DNA from: a bacterium
GTDB lineage: Bacteria; Patescibacteriota; Minisyncoccia; Phycocordibacterales; UBA2100
Assembly: GCA_030647655.1 (NCBI GenBank)
Contig: JAUSJH010000013.1
Location: 1 to 41,438 of the forward strand
Direction of reading: 5' to 3'
DNA: 41,438 nt
In this document: piece after piece, positions 9,087-19,172 of the stretch
Layout: each line of letters starts with the position of its first letter
Position numbering within the stretch: the stretch's first letter is position 1
Notes under the pieces: generated by a model
What the model was told of the DNA's origin: nothing
What the model saw: only the letters and a program-made list of their open reading frames with translations
The model's database searches: none
Translations under genes and position numbers: made by a program

Positions 9087-9521
9087 ATGGTCACAATTGA
9101 ACGCGTCACATCCCCGGAGTCGGTAAAGTTAACAGATATTAATGAACTATTGCCACAGTTACATACTGACGCGACAGATCCGCGCGGAACGCAGGCTGAT
9201 TTGGACATAATCGCTTCAAACAAAAATACTATCTTTGTTGTCGCGAGAGACGGCTCGAAAATTATCGGAATGGCTACGGGCCATCTTGCAGTGAAATTCG
9301 GAAAGAAAATCGGATATGTGGAAGATGTTGTCGTGAGTGAAGCGTATAGAGGGCAAGGAATTGGACAAAAATTATTGGAACTTGTTATTAATGAAGCAAA
9401 GAAAGTCCAAACGAGGCAGCTTTATTTAACTAGCCGTGCCGGACGTACGGCGGCGAATTCGCTTTATCGGAAGGTCGGATTCGAGAAACGGGATACGAAT
9501 AATTACCGTCTGAAATTCTAG
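9087..9521 (+). CDS. GNAT family N-acetyltransferase
   Basis: GYVEDVVVSEAYRGQGIGQKLLELVINEAKK..LTSRAGRTAANSLYRKVGF. Confidence 0.9.
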   Translation: MVTIERVTSPESVKLTDINELLPQLHTDATDPRGTQADLDIIASNKNTIFVVARDGSKIIGMATGHLAVKFGKKIGYVEDVVVSEAYRGQGIGQKLLELVINEAKKVQTRQLYLTSRAGRTAANSLYRKVGFEKRDTNNYRLKF

Positions 9522-9557
9522 GCCAGAATGCTATCACCATCGTGATATAATTTCGCG

Positions 9558-11588
9558 ATGGAGCCCTCGGAGCATGAGAAAGACAAAGTCGAGCGTCTGC
9601 GGCGGGCGATGTACAGCCGCTCGCTTTCCGGCAAGATCCATGACCGCGAGCGTCGCCCCCTAGAGCAGCAAAACCCCATAGTCGGTAATGAATTTGTCGC
9701 ACCGGAGGAAAGGATTGCGGGTGTCGTCGTGGCACCGCGCGCGATAGGGCTTGCCCGCAAAGGCCTCTGGTGGCTTTTGGGCGGCGCGGTCGTCTTTTTC
9801 GTGGGCGCGACGGTGTTTTTCGGGTACTACTTTCTTTTCGGCGGTGGAAGCCTTGTGGCACCCCCGAGCAATATCGGGATTTCCGTCTCGGGGCCGCCGC
9901 AGATCGAGGGAGGCACTCCGACGGAGCTTCAAGTCGTCGTCAACAACCGGAACAAAGTACCACTCGAGCTCTCAGAGCTCGTCATCACGTATCCTGCCGG
10001 TACGCGATCGCCCACTGATTTTGCGACCGATCTTCCAAGCCAGCGCATACCACTCGGCACAATAGAATCTGGTGGCACCCGTCAAGGCACGGTCTCCGCG
10101 GTATTCGCGGGCAATGAGGGGGATCATGCGAATGTGAAAATAGAACTCGAATACCGGATAAGCGGCTCGAGTGCAATCTTTGCCGCATCTTCAGATTACA
10201 ACATCACATTCAATTCATCGCCTCTTTCGCTTGTGGTGCAAGGCAACAACGAAACCATCTCAGGGCAACCGGTCGAATTCACGGTCTCTATCGCATCGAA
10301 CGCAAATGCCCCGGTCAAAGACGTGCTCGTCGGTGCGCAGTACCCTTTTGGATTCAAACTCTCCTCTGCTTCTCCGGCGCCCTCGGCCGGAAGCAATTCA
10401 CTCTGGCAGATTGGAGACCTTGCGCCCGGGCAGAAGCGTGTCGTCACGATCCGCGGGACGCTCACCGGCGAGCAGGGCGATGATCGCGTTTTCCATTTCA
10501 CGGCGGGCACACGACGTAGCGAGACCTCGACGACCATAGAGACACAACTTGCGGACAATCTATTCCACGTCGCTATATCGAGGCCATTCCTCGGCCTCAC
10601 TGTTGCGGTGAACGGCGCCACGTCGTCCAACGTGGTACTTTCTCCTGGGAACAACGTTACCGTCCTGATTACGTGGAAAAACAATCTTCCCACGGCGATC
10701 ACGGATGCCGTTATCGTTGCCAAGCTCTCAGGATTCCCCATAGACGGGACGAGCGTGCACACGACGAATGGCTTCTACCGCTCCGCCGACGAGATAGTGC
10801 TCTGGGATAAAACGACCAGCGCAGGCCAACTCGCGAATCTAACCCCCGGCGCGCGTGGTTCTGTCGGTTTCTCGTTCCAAATGCCCAAAGGCGATGCATT
10901 GAAGATGTTCGTCAATCCTCGCCTCACCATCTCGGTGAATGCTGCAGGCAAGCGCGTGTCCGAAATCGGTGTTCCGGAGAACCTGCAGGCGAGTGTGACC
11001 CAGAAAATCTCTCTTGCAAGCGATTTTCAGCTTGAAGCGCAGGGTCTCTACTATGCGAATCCGTTTGGAAGCGTCGGGCCGATGCCACCCAAGGCAGGGA
11101 CGGAGACCACCTACGCACTTGTTTTCACAGTCACCAACACGACCAACAAGATATCGGATGCAAAAGTTACGGGGCACCTACCTCCTTATGTGCGGTGGGT
11201 GGGAATTTACAGTCCGTCTTCCGAAAATATCACGTTCAATCAGAATGACGGTACCGTGACGTGGAATCTTGGGAATGTGGAACCGGGGATAGGGCTGGGC
11301 GGCACGCCGCCGCGCCAAGCCGCTATAGCAATAGGATTTACACCGTCCACAAGCCAAATAGGCCAACAAGCACCGCTATTACAAGACATCGAATTATCGG
11401 GGATCGACCCATCCAAAATCGACGCTGCAAAAGCGGCAGATCCCAGCGCTCGAATTCCTCGCACGGTCCTCCAAACGGATTCCGACGTTACAACGAATCT
11501 TCTGCAAATCGCGAAAACATCCAAGGATGCCGCTACGGCCGGCACCGATCCAGGCTTCAGCACGGCGAATGCGACCGTGGTAAAGTAG
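9558..11588 (+). CDS. Large single-pass membrane-anchored protein with repeated Ig/CARDB/DUF11-like beta domains
   Basis: N-terminal TM (GLWWLLGGAVVFFVGATVFFGYYFLF), then serial beta-rich repeats (..LELSELVITYPAGT.., ..APVKDVLVGAQYPFGFK.., ..NKISDAKVTGHLPPYVRWV..). Confidence 0.75.
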   Translation: MEPSEHEKDKVERLRRAMYSRSLSGKIHDRERRPLEQQNPIVGNEFVAPEERIAGVVVAPRAIGLARKGLWWLLGGAVVFFVGATVFFGYYFLFGGGSLVAPPSNIGISVSGPPQIEGGTPTELQVVVNNRNKVPLELSELVITYPAGTRSPTDFATDLPSQRIPLGTIESGGTRQGTVSAVFAGNEGDHANVKIELEYRISGSSAIFAASSDYNITFNSSPLSLVVQGNNETISGQPVEFTVSIASNANAPVKDVLVGAQYPFGFKLSSASPAPSAGSNSLWQIGDLAPGQKRVVTIRGTLTGEQGDDRVFHFTAGTRRSETSTTIETQLADNLFHVAISRPFLGLTVAVNGATSSNVVLSPGNNVTVLITWKNNLPTAITDAVIVAKLSGFPIDGTSVHTTNGFYRSADEIVLWDKTTSAGQLANLTPGARGSVGFSFQMPKGDALKMFVNPRLTISVNAAGKRVSEIGVPENLQASVTQKISLASDFQLEAQGLYYANPFGSVGPMPPKAGTETTYALVFTVTNTTNKISDAKVTGHLPPYVRWVGIYSPSSENITFNQNDGTVTWNLGNVEPGIGLGGTPPRQAAIAIGFTPSTSQIGQQAPLLQDIELSGIDPSKIDAAKAADPSARIPRTVLQTDSDVTTNLLQIAKTSKDAATAGTDPGFSTANATVVK

Positions 11589-11595
11589 TGGACCT

Positions 11596-12900
11596 ATGAC
11601 CGATGTGACGATGGAAAAGATAGTGTCACTCGCAAAACGGCGCGGGTTCATTTATCCCGGAAGTGAGATATATGGCGGGCTTTCCGGCACGTGGGATTAC
11701 GGCCCTTTAGGTGTTGAATTGAAAAATAATATAAAAAATCTCTGGTGGCGGATGTTCGTGCAGGAGCGCGACGACATGTGCGGACTCGACGCGGCGATAT
11801 TGATGAACGCACGTGCGTGGGAAGCGAGCGGACACGTATCAGGATTTTCCGACCCGCTTGTTGAGTGCAAAAAATGCAAGCACCGGTTTCGCTCGGATCA
11901 AGTCGAAGACAAATGTCCTGAATGCGGCGGTCATTTTGGAGAAGTGAGGCAATTCAACATGATGTTCAAGACGCATGCGGGCGCTACAGAAGAAGAGTCG
12001 TCGGTCTCATACCTGCGACCTGAGACTGCCGGTGGCATCTTTGTGAACTTCAAAAATATCGTTGACTCGTTCCACCCCAAGCTGCCGTTCGGTATCGCGC
12101 AGATAGGGAAAGCATTTAGAAATGAAATCGCGCCACGTGATTTTATATTTCGCGTGCGCGAAATGGAGCAGATGGAAATCGAGTATTTCGTACGACCGAA
12201 TGAATGGGAGGTAGCTTTTGAGGAGTGGCGGCAGAATATGCATGCGTTCAATGACGCCGTTGGCATCCCGCGCGACGCAGTGCATGAGCTCGAAGTGCCC
12301 GATGGTGAACGCGCGCACTACTCGAAGCGCACGATTGATTTCGAATTTGATTTTCCATTCGGTCGCAAAGAGCTGTACGGACTCGCATATCGAACTGATT
12401 TCGATCTCTCCGCGCACGCAAAAGCCTCAGGAGCCCCGCTTTCCATAATAGACAAAGAAGGTGAGCCGCCAATCGTGCCGCACGTCATCGAACCATCTTT
12501 CGGTGTAGACAGGACCATTCTTGCGATTCTCACTTCCGCCTATACGGAAGACGAGCTTGGAGGCGAGCCGCGCTTATATCTTAAGTTCAACAAAGCCGTC
12601 GCTCCTATCAAGGCGGCTGTTTTCCCGCTTCTTAAAAATAAGCCCGAGCTCGTCGCGAAAGCACGCGAAGTGTACTCCATGCTCAAGAAACAAATCCCGC
12701 AAATCATGTGGGACGACAACGGCAACATCGGCAAGCGCTACCGCCGGCAGGACGAAATCGGCACGCCCTATTGCATTACCATCGATTTCGATACTCTCGG
12801 CGAGGAGCCTGAATTGAAGGACACGGTAACTATCCGAGATCGGGATACAGGTGAACAGGAGCGTATTTCAATTGACAATCTACTGTCTCGCATAGCATAG
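11596..12900 (+). CDS. glyS: Glycyl-tRNA synthetase (single-chain, alpha2 type)
   Basis: SLAKRRGFIYPGSEIYGGLSGTWDYGPLGVELKNNIKNLWWR..; class II motifs. Confidence 0.96.
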   Translation: MTDVTMEKIVSLAKRRGFIYPGSEIYGGLSGTWDYGPLGVELKNNIKNLWWRMFVQERDDMCGLDAAILMNARAWEASGHVSGFSDPLVECKKCKHRFRSDQVEDKCPECGGHFGEVRQFNMMFKTHAGATEEESSVSYLRPETAGGIFVNFKNIVDSFHPKLPFGIAQIGKAFRNEIAPRDFIFRVREMEQMEIEYFVRPNEWEVAFEEWRQNMHAFNDAVGIPRDAVHELEVPDGERAHYSKRTIDFEFDFPFGRKELYGLAYRTDFDLSAHAKASGAPLSIIDKEGEPPIVPHVIEPSFGVDRTILAILTSAYTEDELGGEPRLYLKFNKAVAPIKAAVFPLLKNKPELVAKAREVYSMLKKQIPQIMWDDNGNIGKRYRRQDEIGTPYCITIDFDTLGEEPELKDTVTIRDRDTGEQERISIDNLLSRIA

Positions 12901-13021
12901 TGCGGTTAGAACAGAGAGAATATTGTTCGCCATAGCTCAAAGCCGCTCAAAATATGGGCGTTTTTCAGCTGTGGCGACAATAACGTTGCCCGCTAGCTCA
13001 GCATCCCAAGGGAGGGAATTG

Positions 13022-13558
13022 ATGAAAGGCAATCGCATAACGAGACTGCCCCTCTTCGGGGCTGAAGTTGTGGTGTCAGTGCCCCGTATTGGGTTCCGGC
13101 CTGAGATGTTGAAGGTTGGGAATAATAACATCGTCTTCATCGGATCGGCGTTCAATGATCTGCTGAAGACCGGCAGATTCCGTTCACAAACGAGCACGGC
13201 GACGCTGGTGCTTGCAGAAGTAACCACCATCACCCCCGAGTTCAACTGTCGACATCTGCCTCAAAAGGTGCGACCCGTTGATTTGGTCGATGTGGTCGCG
13301 TTAACCACTGACCCCGGTCGACCGCTCGCCGAACGTGGACCTCACGGCATACCGGTACAAGGAATGGGGTGGCTGATGACCGAACACCCCGAGTACGCCG
13401 GCGTCCTGCGTTACTGGCATCCCAACAGGAAAATCTTTATCCCTTCAAAAGGGGATGTCGATTACGGGCCGAATCCTGGCTGGGCATTCGAGGCCCTGAA
13501 GCGATCCGAAGGCGAACACTGTTTGAGCGGCATGAGATTCCTGTTCGGGTGGTTCTAG
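13022..13558 (+). CDS. Hypothetical protein (~178 aa)
   Basis: SD gggagg 5-6 nt before ATG 13022; ORF closed by hairpin terminator; no recognised domain. Confidence 0.55.
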   Translation: MKGNRITRLPLFGAEVVVSVPRIGFRPEMLKVGNNNIVFIGSAFNDLLKTGRFRSQTSTATLVLAEVTTITPEFNCRHLPQKVRPVDLVDVVALTTDPGRPLAERGPHGIPVQGMGWLMTEHPEYAGVLRYWHPNRKIFIPSKGDVDYGPNPGWAFEALKRSEGEHCLSGMRFLFGWF

Positions 13559-13579
13559 AACCCTGCAGAGTCAAAGCCC

Positions 13580-13617
13580 TCCCGCGCGGGTATGTATCCG
13601 CGCGGACTTTTTTTAGA
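13580..13617 (+). terminator. Rho-independent terminator
   Basis: ccgcgcgg-gtatgtat-ccgcgcgg-acttttttt. Confidence 0.75.
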
Positions 13618-13642
13618 AGGCTGTTGTGCTACGATGCGCCAT

Positions 13643-14704
13643 ATGGAGGACCGCCAGTTCAATATCTCTATAACGGCGGGGACCGTGCTCAAAACCGTCC
13701 TTATTTTGGTCGGTGCGTGGCTTTTATTCACGCTTCGCAGCATCGTTCTTGACGTCGTGACCGCCATCGTTATCGCCTCTGCTATCGAACCGGGGGTGAG
13801 AGCCCTCATGCGCAACAAAATTCCCCGTATTCCTGCGGTGATACTCATCTACCTGCTTCTTTTCAGCACGTTCTTTTGCCTCTTTTATTTCTTCTTTCCG
13901 TCAGTCCTCGAAGATTTTGCGGCATTCATCTCCTCCCTGCCGATATACCTCAATGCCTTCGGTCAAACGGGTGCATTTGATACGTATGCCAATATTTTGG
14001 GTATTCCTGCCCCTTCAGCTATCTCGGCTGTAGACATAATGGCGGACATACGAAGCGCATTCGATATCAGCGGCACGTTGGGCAACGCATTCAGCGCATT
14101 CGCGCGCATCTTCGGCGGTGTCTTTTCCTTCGTACTCATCGTTGTGTTCTCCTTTTATTTTGCTGTCATCGAGACGGGGGTGGATGATTTTCTCCGCGTT
14201 ATCGCTCCCAAAAGACATCAAAGCTACGTCATTGATCTCTGGAAACGCTCGCAACACAAAATCGGCCTCTGGATGCAGGGGCAACTCATCCTGGCCTTGA
14301 TCATGGGGGTTTTGGTCTATCTGGGGCTCACGATCATTGGCGTGAAGCACGCGCTTCTACTCGCCGTCATTGCAGCGTTGTTTGAGATAATCCCCGTCTT
14401 TGGACCTATCTTGGCGGCAGTCCCTGCGGTTATGATCGGGTTCGTGGATGGAGGTTTTGCGATCGGCGGTCTTGTCATTGCACTCTACGTTATTTTCCAA
14501 CAATTTGAGAATCACCTCATCTATCCTCTCGTCGTTACGCGCGTCGTCGGCGTGCCTCCGCTTCTTGTAATTCTCGCCCTCATCATGGGCGCCGAACTCG
14601 CAGGTTTCTTAGGCATCATTCTCTCCGTGCCTGTGGCGGCAACGATTCAGGAGCTTGCCCGAGATATCGAGAGTGGTCGCCTCGGGCGGCAGTTCGAAAG
14701 CTAA
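13643..14704 (+). CDS. AI-2E family transporter (PF01594-like permease)
   Basis: Multi-TM protein with ..FEIIPVFGPILAAVPAVMIGFVDGG..FQQFENHLIYPLVVTRVVGVPPLLVILALIMGAELAGFLGIILSVPVAA. Confidence 0.9.
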   Translation: MEDRQFNISITAGTVLKTVLILVGAWLLFTLRSIVLDVVTAIVIASAIEPGVRALMRNKIPRIPAVILIYLLLFSTFFCLFYFFFPSVLEDFAAFISSLPIYLNAFGQTGAFDTYANILGIPAPSAISAVDIMADIRSAFDISGTLGNAFSAFARIFGGVFSFVLIVVFSFYFAVIETGVDDFLRVIAPKRHQSYVIDLWKRSQHKIGLWMQGQLILALIMGVLVYLGLTIIGVKHALLLAVIAALFEIIPVFGPILAAVPAVMIGFVDGGFAIGGLVIALYVIFQQFENHLIYPLVVTRVVGVPPLLVILALIMGAELAGFLGIILSVPVAATIQELARDIESGRLGRQFES

Positions 14705-14864
14705 CACCAGGGCTAAGCCGTTCTATAGACGCAGCGCAGTGAGCAAGGAATGAAACATAAACTTCGGGCGAGCGGCTCGATTTCCTTCATCAATAAAAAG
14801 GTCATTGGTGTTCTCGGCTGACAGTACCACTTCGATGCCTTAGTGAATGTGATACAATAATCTC

Positions 14865-15974
14865 ATGCATCGCATCTACACCTCCATTCCTAAACGAAAA
14901 TTAAGAGTATTGTACGGAGATCGTGGATTCTCATTGCGTTCCATTGCAAGAATATACCACTGCGACCCAGGCGTGATCGCCCGGGCGCTCCGTAAATACG
15001 GAATAACGATCCGACGACCAACCGCTTCCGTTTCTTTCGACGATTTCGCGCTCCGTACACTTTATTCGGATCGTAAGCTTTCGACCTACCAAATTGCCAA
15101 GCAGTACGGCTGCGACCCCAAGACTGTGTATCGTTATCTAAAGCGGAGTGGTATACCGACTCGTAGGCGCAGGCAGATTACGTTAACAAAATCAACGTTG
15201 CGCCATTTGTACCTGTTGGAACGTAAATCACTCGACTGTATTGCAAAAGAGCGCGGCTATTCTGCGGCGGGTATCCTCAATAAACTCAAGCTCTACCAAA
15301 TTGAGAGAAGGTCGCTCTCTGAAGCAGGCACAAAACATCAAAAAACTGATTTCAATGGGGACCAAAAAGAGAAAGCATACACGATCGGTTTCCGTCTAGG
15401 CGATCTTGGAGTGCGCAAGAGGGGTAATCTCATCTATATCAGTTCTGGAACGACAAAAATCGCGCAAAGCAAACTCATTCACGACCTGTTTTACTCGTAT
15501 GGTCCTGTATGGATTGGCAAGCGCAACAAGCGCGGCGCGATGAACGTCAGCTGTTCTCTCAATAACTCTTTTTCTTTCCTTCTGCCGAAGCACGCGCGTA
15601 TCCCAGAATGGATACGACGCTCGCCCACGTTCTTCTTTGCTTTTGTTGCCGGCTACACTGATGCAGAAGGTAACATCAGTATTACGAATGGGAGAGCAAG
15701 ATTCCGAATTCGCTCCTATGATAAGGGGATTTTGCGAGATATTAAAGCTGGATTGGAACGTAGTAGCATTCGCAGTTTATTCAGTCTTGATCGTAAGGCC
15801 GGCATAGATGCGCGAGGCGCACGGCGGAACAAAGACTGTTGGTCCGTGATCATAAATGAGAAACAGGCACTTTACCGTCTGTTTATTATGTTGTTACCGT
15901 TGCTGCGACATGAGAAGCGTAAAAAAGACACGGAGGTGGCAAGCGAAAACGTTGCCAAACGACTCGCGACATAA
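14865..15974 (+). CDS. LAGLIDADG homing-endonuclease-like protein with three N-terminal HTH units
   Basis: LAGLIDADG-like motifs KAYTIGFRLGDLGV and FFFAFVAGYTDAEGNISI; three HTH units: LRVLYGDRGFSLRSIARIYHCDPGVIARALRKYGI, LRTLYSDRKLSTYQIAKQYGCDPKTVYRYLKRSGI, LRHLYLLERKSLDCIAKERGYSAAGILNKLKLYQI. Confidence 0.88.
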   Translation: MHRIYTSIPKRKLRVLYGDRGFSLRSIARIYHCDPGVIARALRKYGITIRRPTASVSFDDFALRTLYSDRKLSTYQIAKQYGCDPKTVYRYLKRSGIPTRRRRQITLTKSTLRHLYLLERKSLDCIAKERGYSAAGILNKLKLYQIERRSLSEAGTKHQKTDFNGDQKEKAYTIGFRLGDLGVRKRGNLIYISSGTTKIAQSKLIHDLFYSYGPVWIGKRNKRGAMNVSCSLNNSFSFLLPKHARIPEWIRRSPTFFFAFVAGYTDAEGNISITNGRARFRIRSYDKGILRDIKAGLERSSIRSLFSLDRKAGIDARGARRNKDCWSVIINEKQALYRLFIMLLPLLRHEKRKKDTEVASENVAKRLAT

Positions 15975-16012
15975 TAATTGCAGTAAAGTCGTCTATCGCG
16001 TACGCTGATGTC

Positions 16013-17446
16013 ATGTCGAGACCTTTCTATCTTACGACTACCCTTCCATATGTAAACTCCGATCCCCATTTGGGTTTTGCGCTTGAGCTCGTACAGGCTG
16101 ATGTCATCGCGCGTTACCGCGCACTAATGGGTGATGAAGTATTTTTCAACACGGGTACGGACGAGCATGGTCTTAAGATTTACCGCAAGGCACAGGAAGA
16201 AAAGAAGGATCCGCAAGCGTATGTGGATGAGTATGCGGAGAAATTCAAGAAGCTTGCTCCTGCTCTGGGACTTTCCCCGGAACTGCATTTTATTCGCACG
16301 ACAGACGCACATCACAAAACAGCTGCACAAGAATTGTGGCGCCGATGCCTCAAGAATGGCGATATCTATAAGAAGAAATACAAAGGATTGTACTGCGTTG
16401 GCGATGAGGCTTTCATCAAAGAGACCGAGCTCGTAAACGGAAAATGCGCTAATCATCCGACGATGGCCCCGATTAAAATCGAGGAGGAGAACTATTTTTT
16501 CAAATTGAGCGCGTATCAGGAAAAATTGCTCGCGTACCTTTCTCGTGAGGGTGTCATTGTGCCGGAGTGGCGCAGACAGGAAGCGATTAATTTCGTGGAG
16601 CAAGGATTAGAGGATTTCAGCATTTCGCGCATAAAAGAAAAAATGCCCTGGGGTATCACCGTGCCCAACGATGAGACACAGGTGATGTACGTGTGGTTCG
16701 ACGCGCTCACGAATTACATTTCGACCTTGGGGTGGCCAGAGGACGCAGGGGGCAATTTCAAGAAGTATTGGGTGGAAGGAGAAACTCTCCAGCTTGCAGG
16801 CAAAGACCAAGTGCGATTCCAATCCATCATGTGGCAAGCGATGCTTATGTCAGCAAGTATCAAGACCACCAACAAGGTGCTCTACCACGGTTTCATCACA
16901 TCCGGAGGGCAGAAAATGAGCAAATCGCTCGGCAATGTCATCGACCCGCTAGCGATTATTGATGAGTATGGGGTCGACGCGCTACGGTATTTCTTGGCGC
17001 GACATGTACACCCATTTGAAGATTCGGACGTCACGATGGAAAAATTCAAGGAAGCATACAATGCTGACCTTGCTAACGGGTTAGGAAATCTTGTCGCACG
17101 TATCTTGCAGATGTCCAGCCAATATCTTGTTAAAACGCCTAGTATTCCGAATCTGGAAGATCTTCCCGAAATCCAGACGAGCGTTTACGCTTTTGAATTT
17201 AACAAATCCATGGATCATCTATGGTTCAGGATGCAATATTTAGACGGGCTAATTCAAGAGCAGCGAACTTTTGAAGTTGTAAAAACCAATAGAATTGCTG
17301 GTGAAAAGCAATTAGGATATTTACTCGGACAACTAGCGGAAATTGTAGTTTTGCTAGAACCATTTATGCCCGATACAAGCGCAAAAATAAAAATTGCGAT
17401 AAGAGAGAACAAAAAACCGAAGAATCTTTTCCCGCGGAAGGAATAG
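16013..17446 (+). CDS. metG: Methionyl-tRNA synthetase
   Basis: TTTLPYVNSDPHLGFALE; NTGTDEHGLKI; GGQKMSKSLGNVIDP. Confidence 0.97.
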   Translation: MSRPFYLTTTLPYVNSDPHLGFALELVQADVIARYRALMGDEVFFNTGTDEHGLKIYRKAQEEKKDPQAYVDEYAEKFKKLAPALGLSPELHFIRTTDAHHKTAAQELWRRCLKNGDIYKKKYKGLYCVGDEAFIKETELVNGKCANHPTMAPIKIEEENYFFKLSAYQEKLLAYLSREGVIVPEWRRQEAINFVEQGLEDFSISRIKEKMPWGITVPNDETQVMYVWFDALTNYISTLGWPEDAGGNFKKYWVEGETLQLAGKDQVRFQSIMWQAMLMSASIKTTNKVLYHGFITSGGQKMSKSLGNVIDPLAIIDEYGVDALRYFLARHVHPFEDSDVTMEKFKEAYNADLANGLGNLVARILQMSSQYLVKTPSIPNLEDLPEIQTSVYAFEFNKSMDHLWFRMQYLDGLIQEQRTFEVVKTNRIAGEKQLGYLLGQLAEIVVLLEPFMPDTSAKIKIAIRENKKPKNLFPRKE

Positions 17447-17447
17447 C

Positions 17448-18323
17448 ATGGACCAAGTAACTCTCCTCTGGACGCTTGGGTCGACCGTTCTTGCCGGTCT
17501 GACACTTTTTATACAAAAAGTGGTGGCGGAGGAGGGCCGGAGCTCGGCGTTCAACGGCTTCCTCATGTACGGAGCTTCGGGCGCATTCGCCCTCGTACTT
17601 CTCCTTGTGCAACACGATATGCCGGCCCAGTGGCCGCTCGTCGTCTTTTTCGGGCTCATGGGAGGGGCAGTACACGGTCTCGGGAATTTCATTCGCATCG
17701 AATCTCTGAAGTATATCGATAGCGTGTTGTTCTTCCCGCTCAACAAAATACTCGGGCCGCTCCTAGTCGTTATAGGAGGAGTTGCGCTCTTCGCCGATCC
17801 GCTCACCATGATGCAATACATCGGTATCGGATTGAGTTTGACGGTACCGCTACTTCTCGTTTCATCAGTTGAGCATCAACGGCAAAAGAATCTCCCTCTT
17901 GGGCTCAAGCTTCTTCTCGTGTCTACGATTCTCACGGCATGCTCTCTTTTACTTATTAAACAGGGGCTGCTCTACGGTTCAGCAGTGCTCCTCATGCTGT
18001 GTGCCTCGCAGCTTGCAGGCACGATTGCCTCTGCGGGCATACTTCTCAAACAGCATGGCGCGGGGTTCTCCATGATCGCGCACGCTGATCGGAGAGACGT
18101 ATCTCTAGGATTACTCTCAGCTTTCTTCGGTCTTTTCTCGGCATACGCTCTTTTCGAGGCTCTGAGCACAGGCCTCGTGAGCCTCGTGTACGTTATTCAG
18201 GCGCACTACATCCTGATTCCCATTATTCTCTCTGTCTGGTGGTACCACGACCATATCAACCTGCGTAAATTTGCGGCAGTTATGGTATCGTTCCTTGCGA
18301 TAACACTGCTGTACACGGGATGA
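17448..18323 (+). CDS. EamA/DMT-superfamily transporter
   Basis: ~10 TM helices in two halves; DMT-like ..FIRIESLKYIDSVLFFPLNKILGPLLVVIGGVALF.. Confidence 0.8.
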   Translation: MDQVTLLWTLGSTVLAGLTLFIQKVVAEEGRSSAFNGFLMYGASGAFALVLLLVQHDMPAQWPLVVFFGLMGGAVHGLGNFIRIESLKYIDSVLFFPLNKILGPLLVVIGGVALFADPLTMMQYIGIGLSLTVPLLLVSSVEHQRQKNLPLGLKLLLVSTILTACSLLLIKQGLLYGSAVLLMLCASQLAGTIASAGILLKQHGAGFSMIAHADRRDVSLGLLSAFFGLFSAYALFEALSTGLVSLVYVIQAHYILIPIILSVWWYHDHINLRKFAAVMVSFLAITLLYTG

Positions 18324-19129
18324 AATACTTCGACGCACATACACACATGAATTTTGTCGCATACGACGCTGATCGCGAGACTACTATCTTGCGCGCCAAG
18401 GATGCGGGGGTGGGAATGAATGTCGTCGGGACGCAATTCGATACCTCAAAAGCGGCTGTCGCGCTTGCGGAAAAGTACGACCACGTATTTGCGACTATCG
18501 GCTTGCACCCCATCCATACATCGAAGTCGTATCATGACGAAAAAGAGCTCGGTGAGGGTGGGAAAGAATTTACCTCGCGCGGTGAACAGTTCGATATGGC
18601 TGCGTACGAAGCACTCGGAAAAAATCCGCGCGTGATTGCGATAGGAGAGTGCGGACTCGACTATTTCAGATTGGAAGAAAAGACAAAAGAAGTCCAGAAA
18701 GAGGCGTTCGTCCAACAGATAGAACTTGCCAACAAGCTCGGCAAGCCATTGATGCTCCACATTCGCAATGCGTATGACGATGCGCTCGAAGTCTTGAAGG
18801 CGCACGCAAAAGTGAAGGGTGATGTGCACTTTTTTGCGGGCGATTGGGCCACGGCAAAGAAGTTCTTGGATTTCGGTTTTACGCTCTCGTTCACGGGTGT
18901 CATTACCTTCACACACGACTATGACGAAGTCATAAAAAACACGCCGCTCGACATGCTCCTCTCCGAGACCGACGCGCCCTACGTCACTCCCGCGCCCCAT
19001 CGCGGCAAGCGCAATGAATCCGCCTACATCCCCCTCATCGTCCGCCGTATCGCGGAGATTCGCGGTGAAGATGCCGAAAAAGTAACCCAACAGTTGCTCG
19101 CGAGCGCGAAGCGTGTTTTTAGGCTCTAA
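18320..19129 (+). CDS. tatD: TatD family metal-dependent hydrolase/DNase
   Basis: FDAHTHMNFVAYD; AIGECGLDYFR; LMLHIRNAYDDALEVL; LLSETDAPYVTPAPHRGKRNE; overlaps upstream stop (ATGA). Confidence 0.93.
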   Translation: MKYFDAHTHMNFVAYDADRETTILRAKDAGVGMNVVGTQFDTSKAAVALAEKYDHVFATIGLHPIHTSKSYHDEKELGEGGKEFTSRGEQFDMAAYEALGKNPRVIAIGECGLDYFRLEEKTKEVQKEAFVQQIELANKLGKPLMLHIRNAYDDALEVLKAHAKVKGDVHFFAGDWATAKKFLDFGFTLSFTGVITFTHDYDEVIKNTPLDMLLSETDAPYVTPAPHRGKRNESAYIPLIVRRIAEIRGEDAEKVTQQLLASAKRVFRL

Positions 19130-19172
19130 AGCTTGCCTAGACGTAGCTGTCTATGATAGAGTGCCCCAACAT

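Noticed and set aside
17448-18323. Defence or conflict-system membrane component
   Set aside because: Translation is a plain two-half DMT/EamA permease overlapping tatD; no toxin or nuclease partner.
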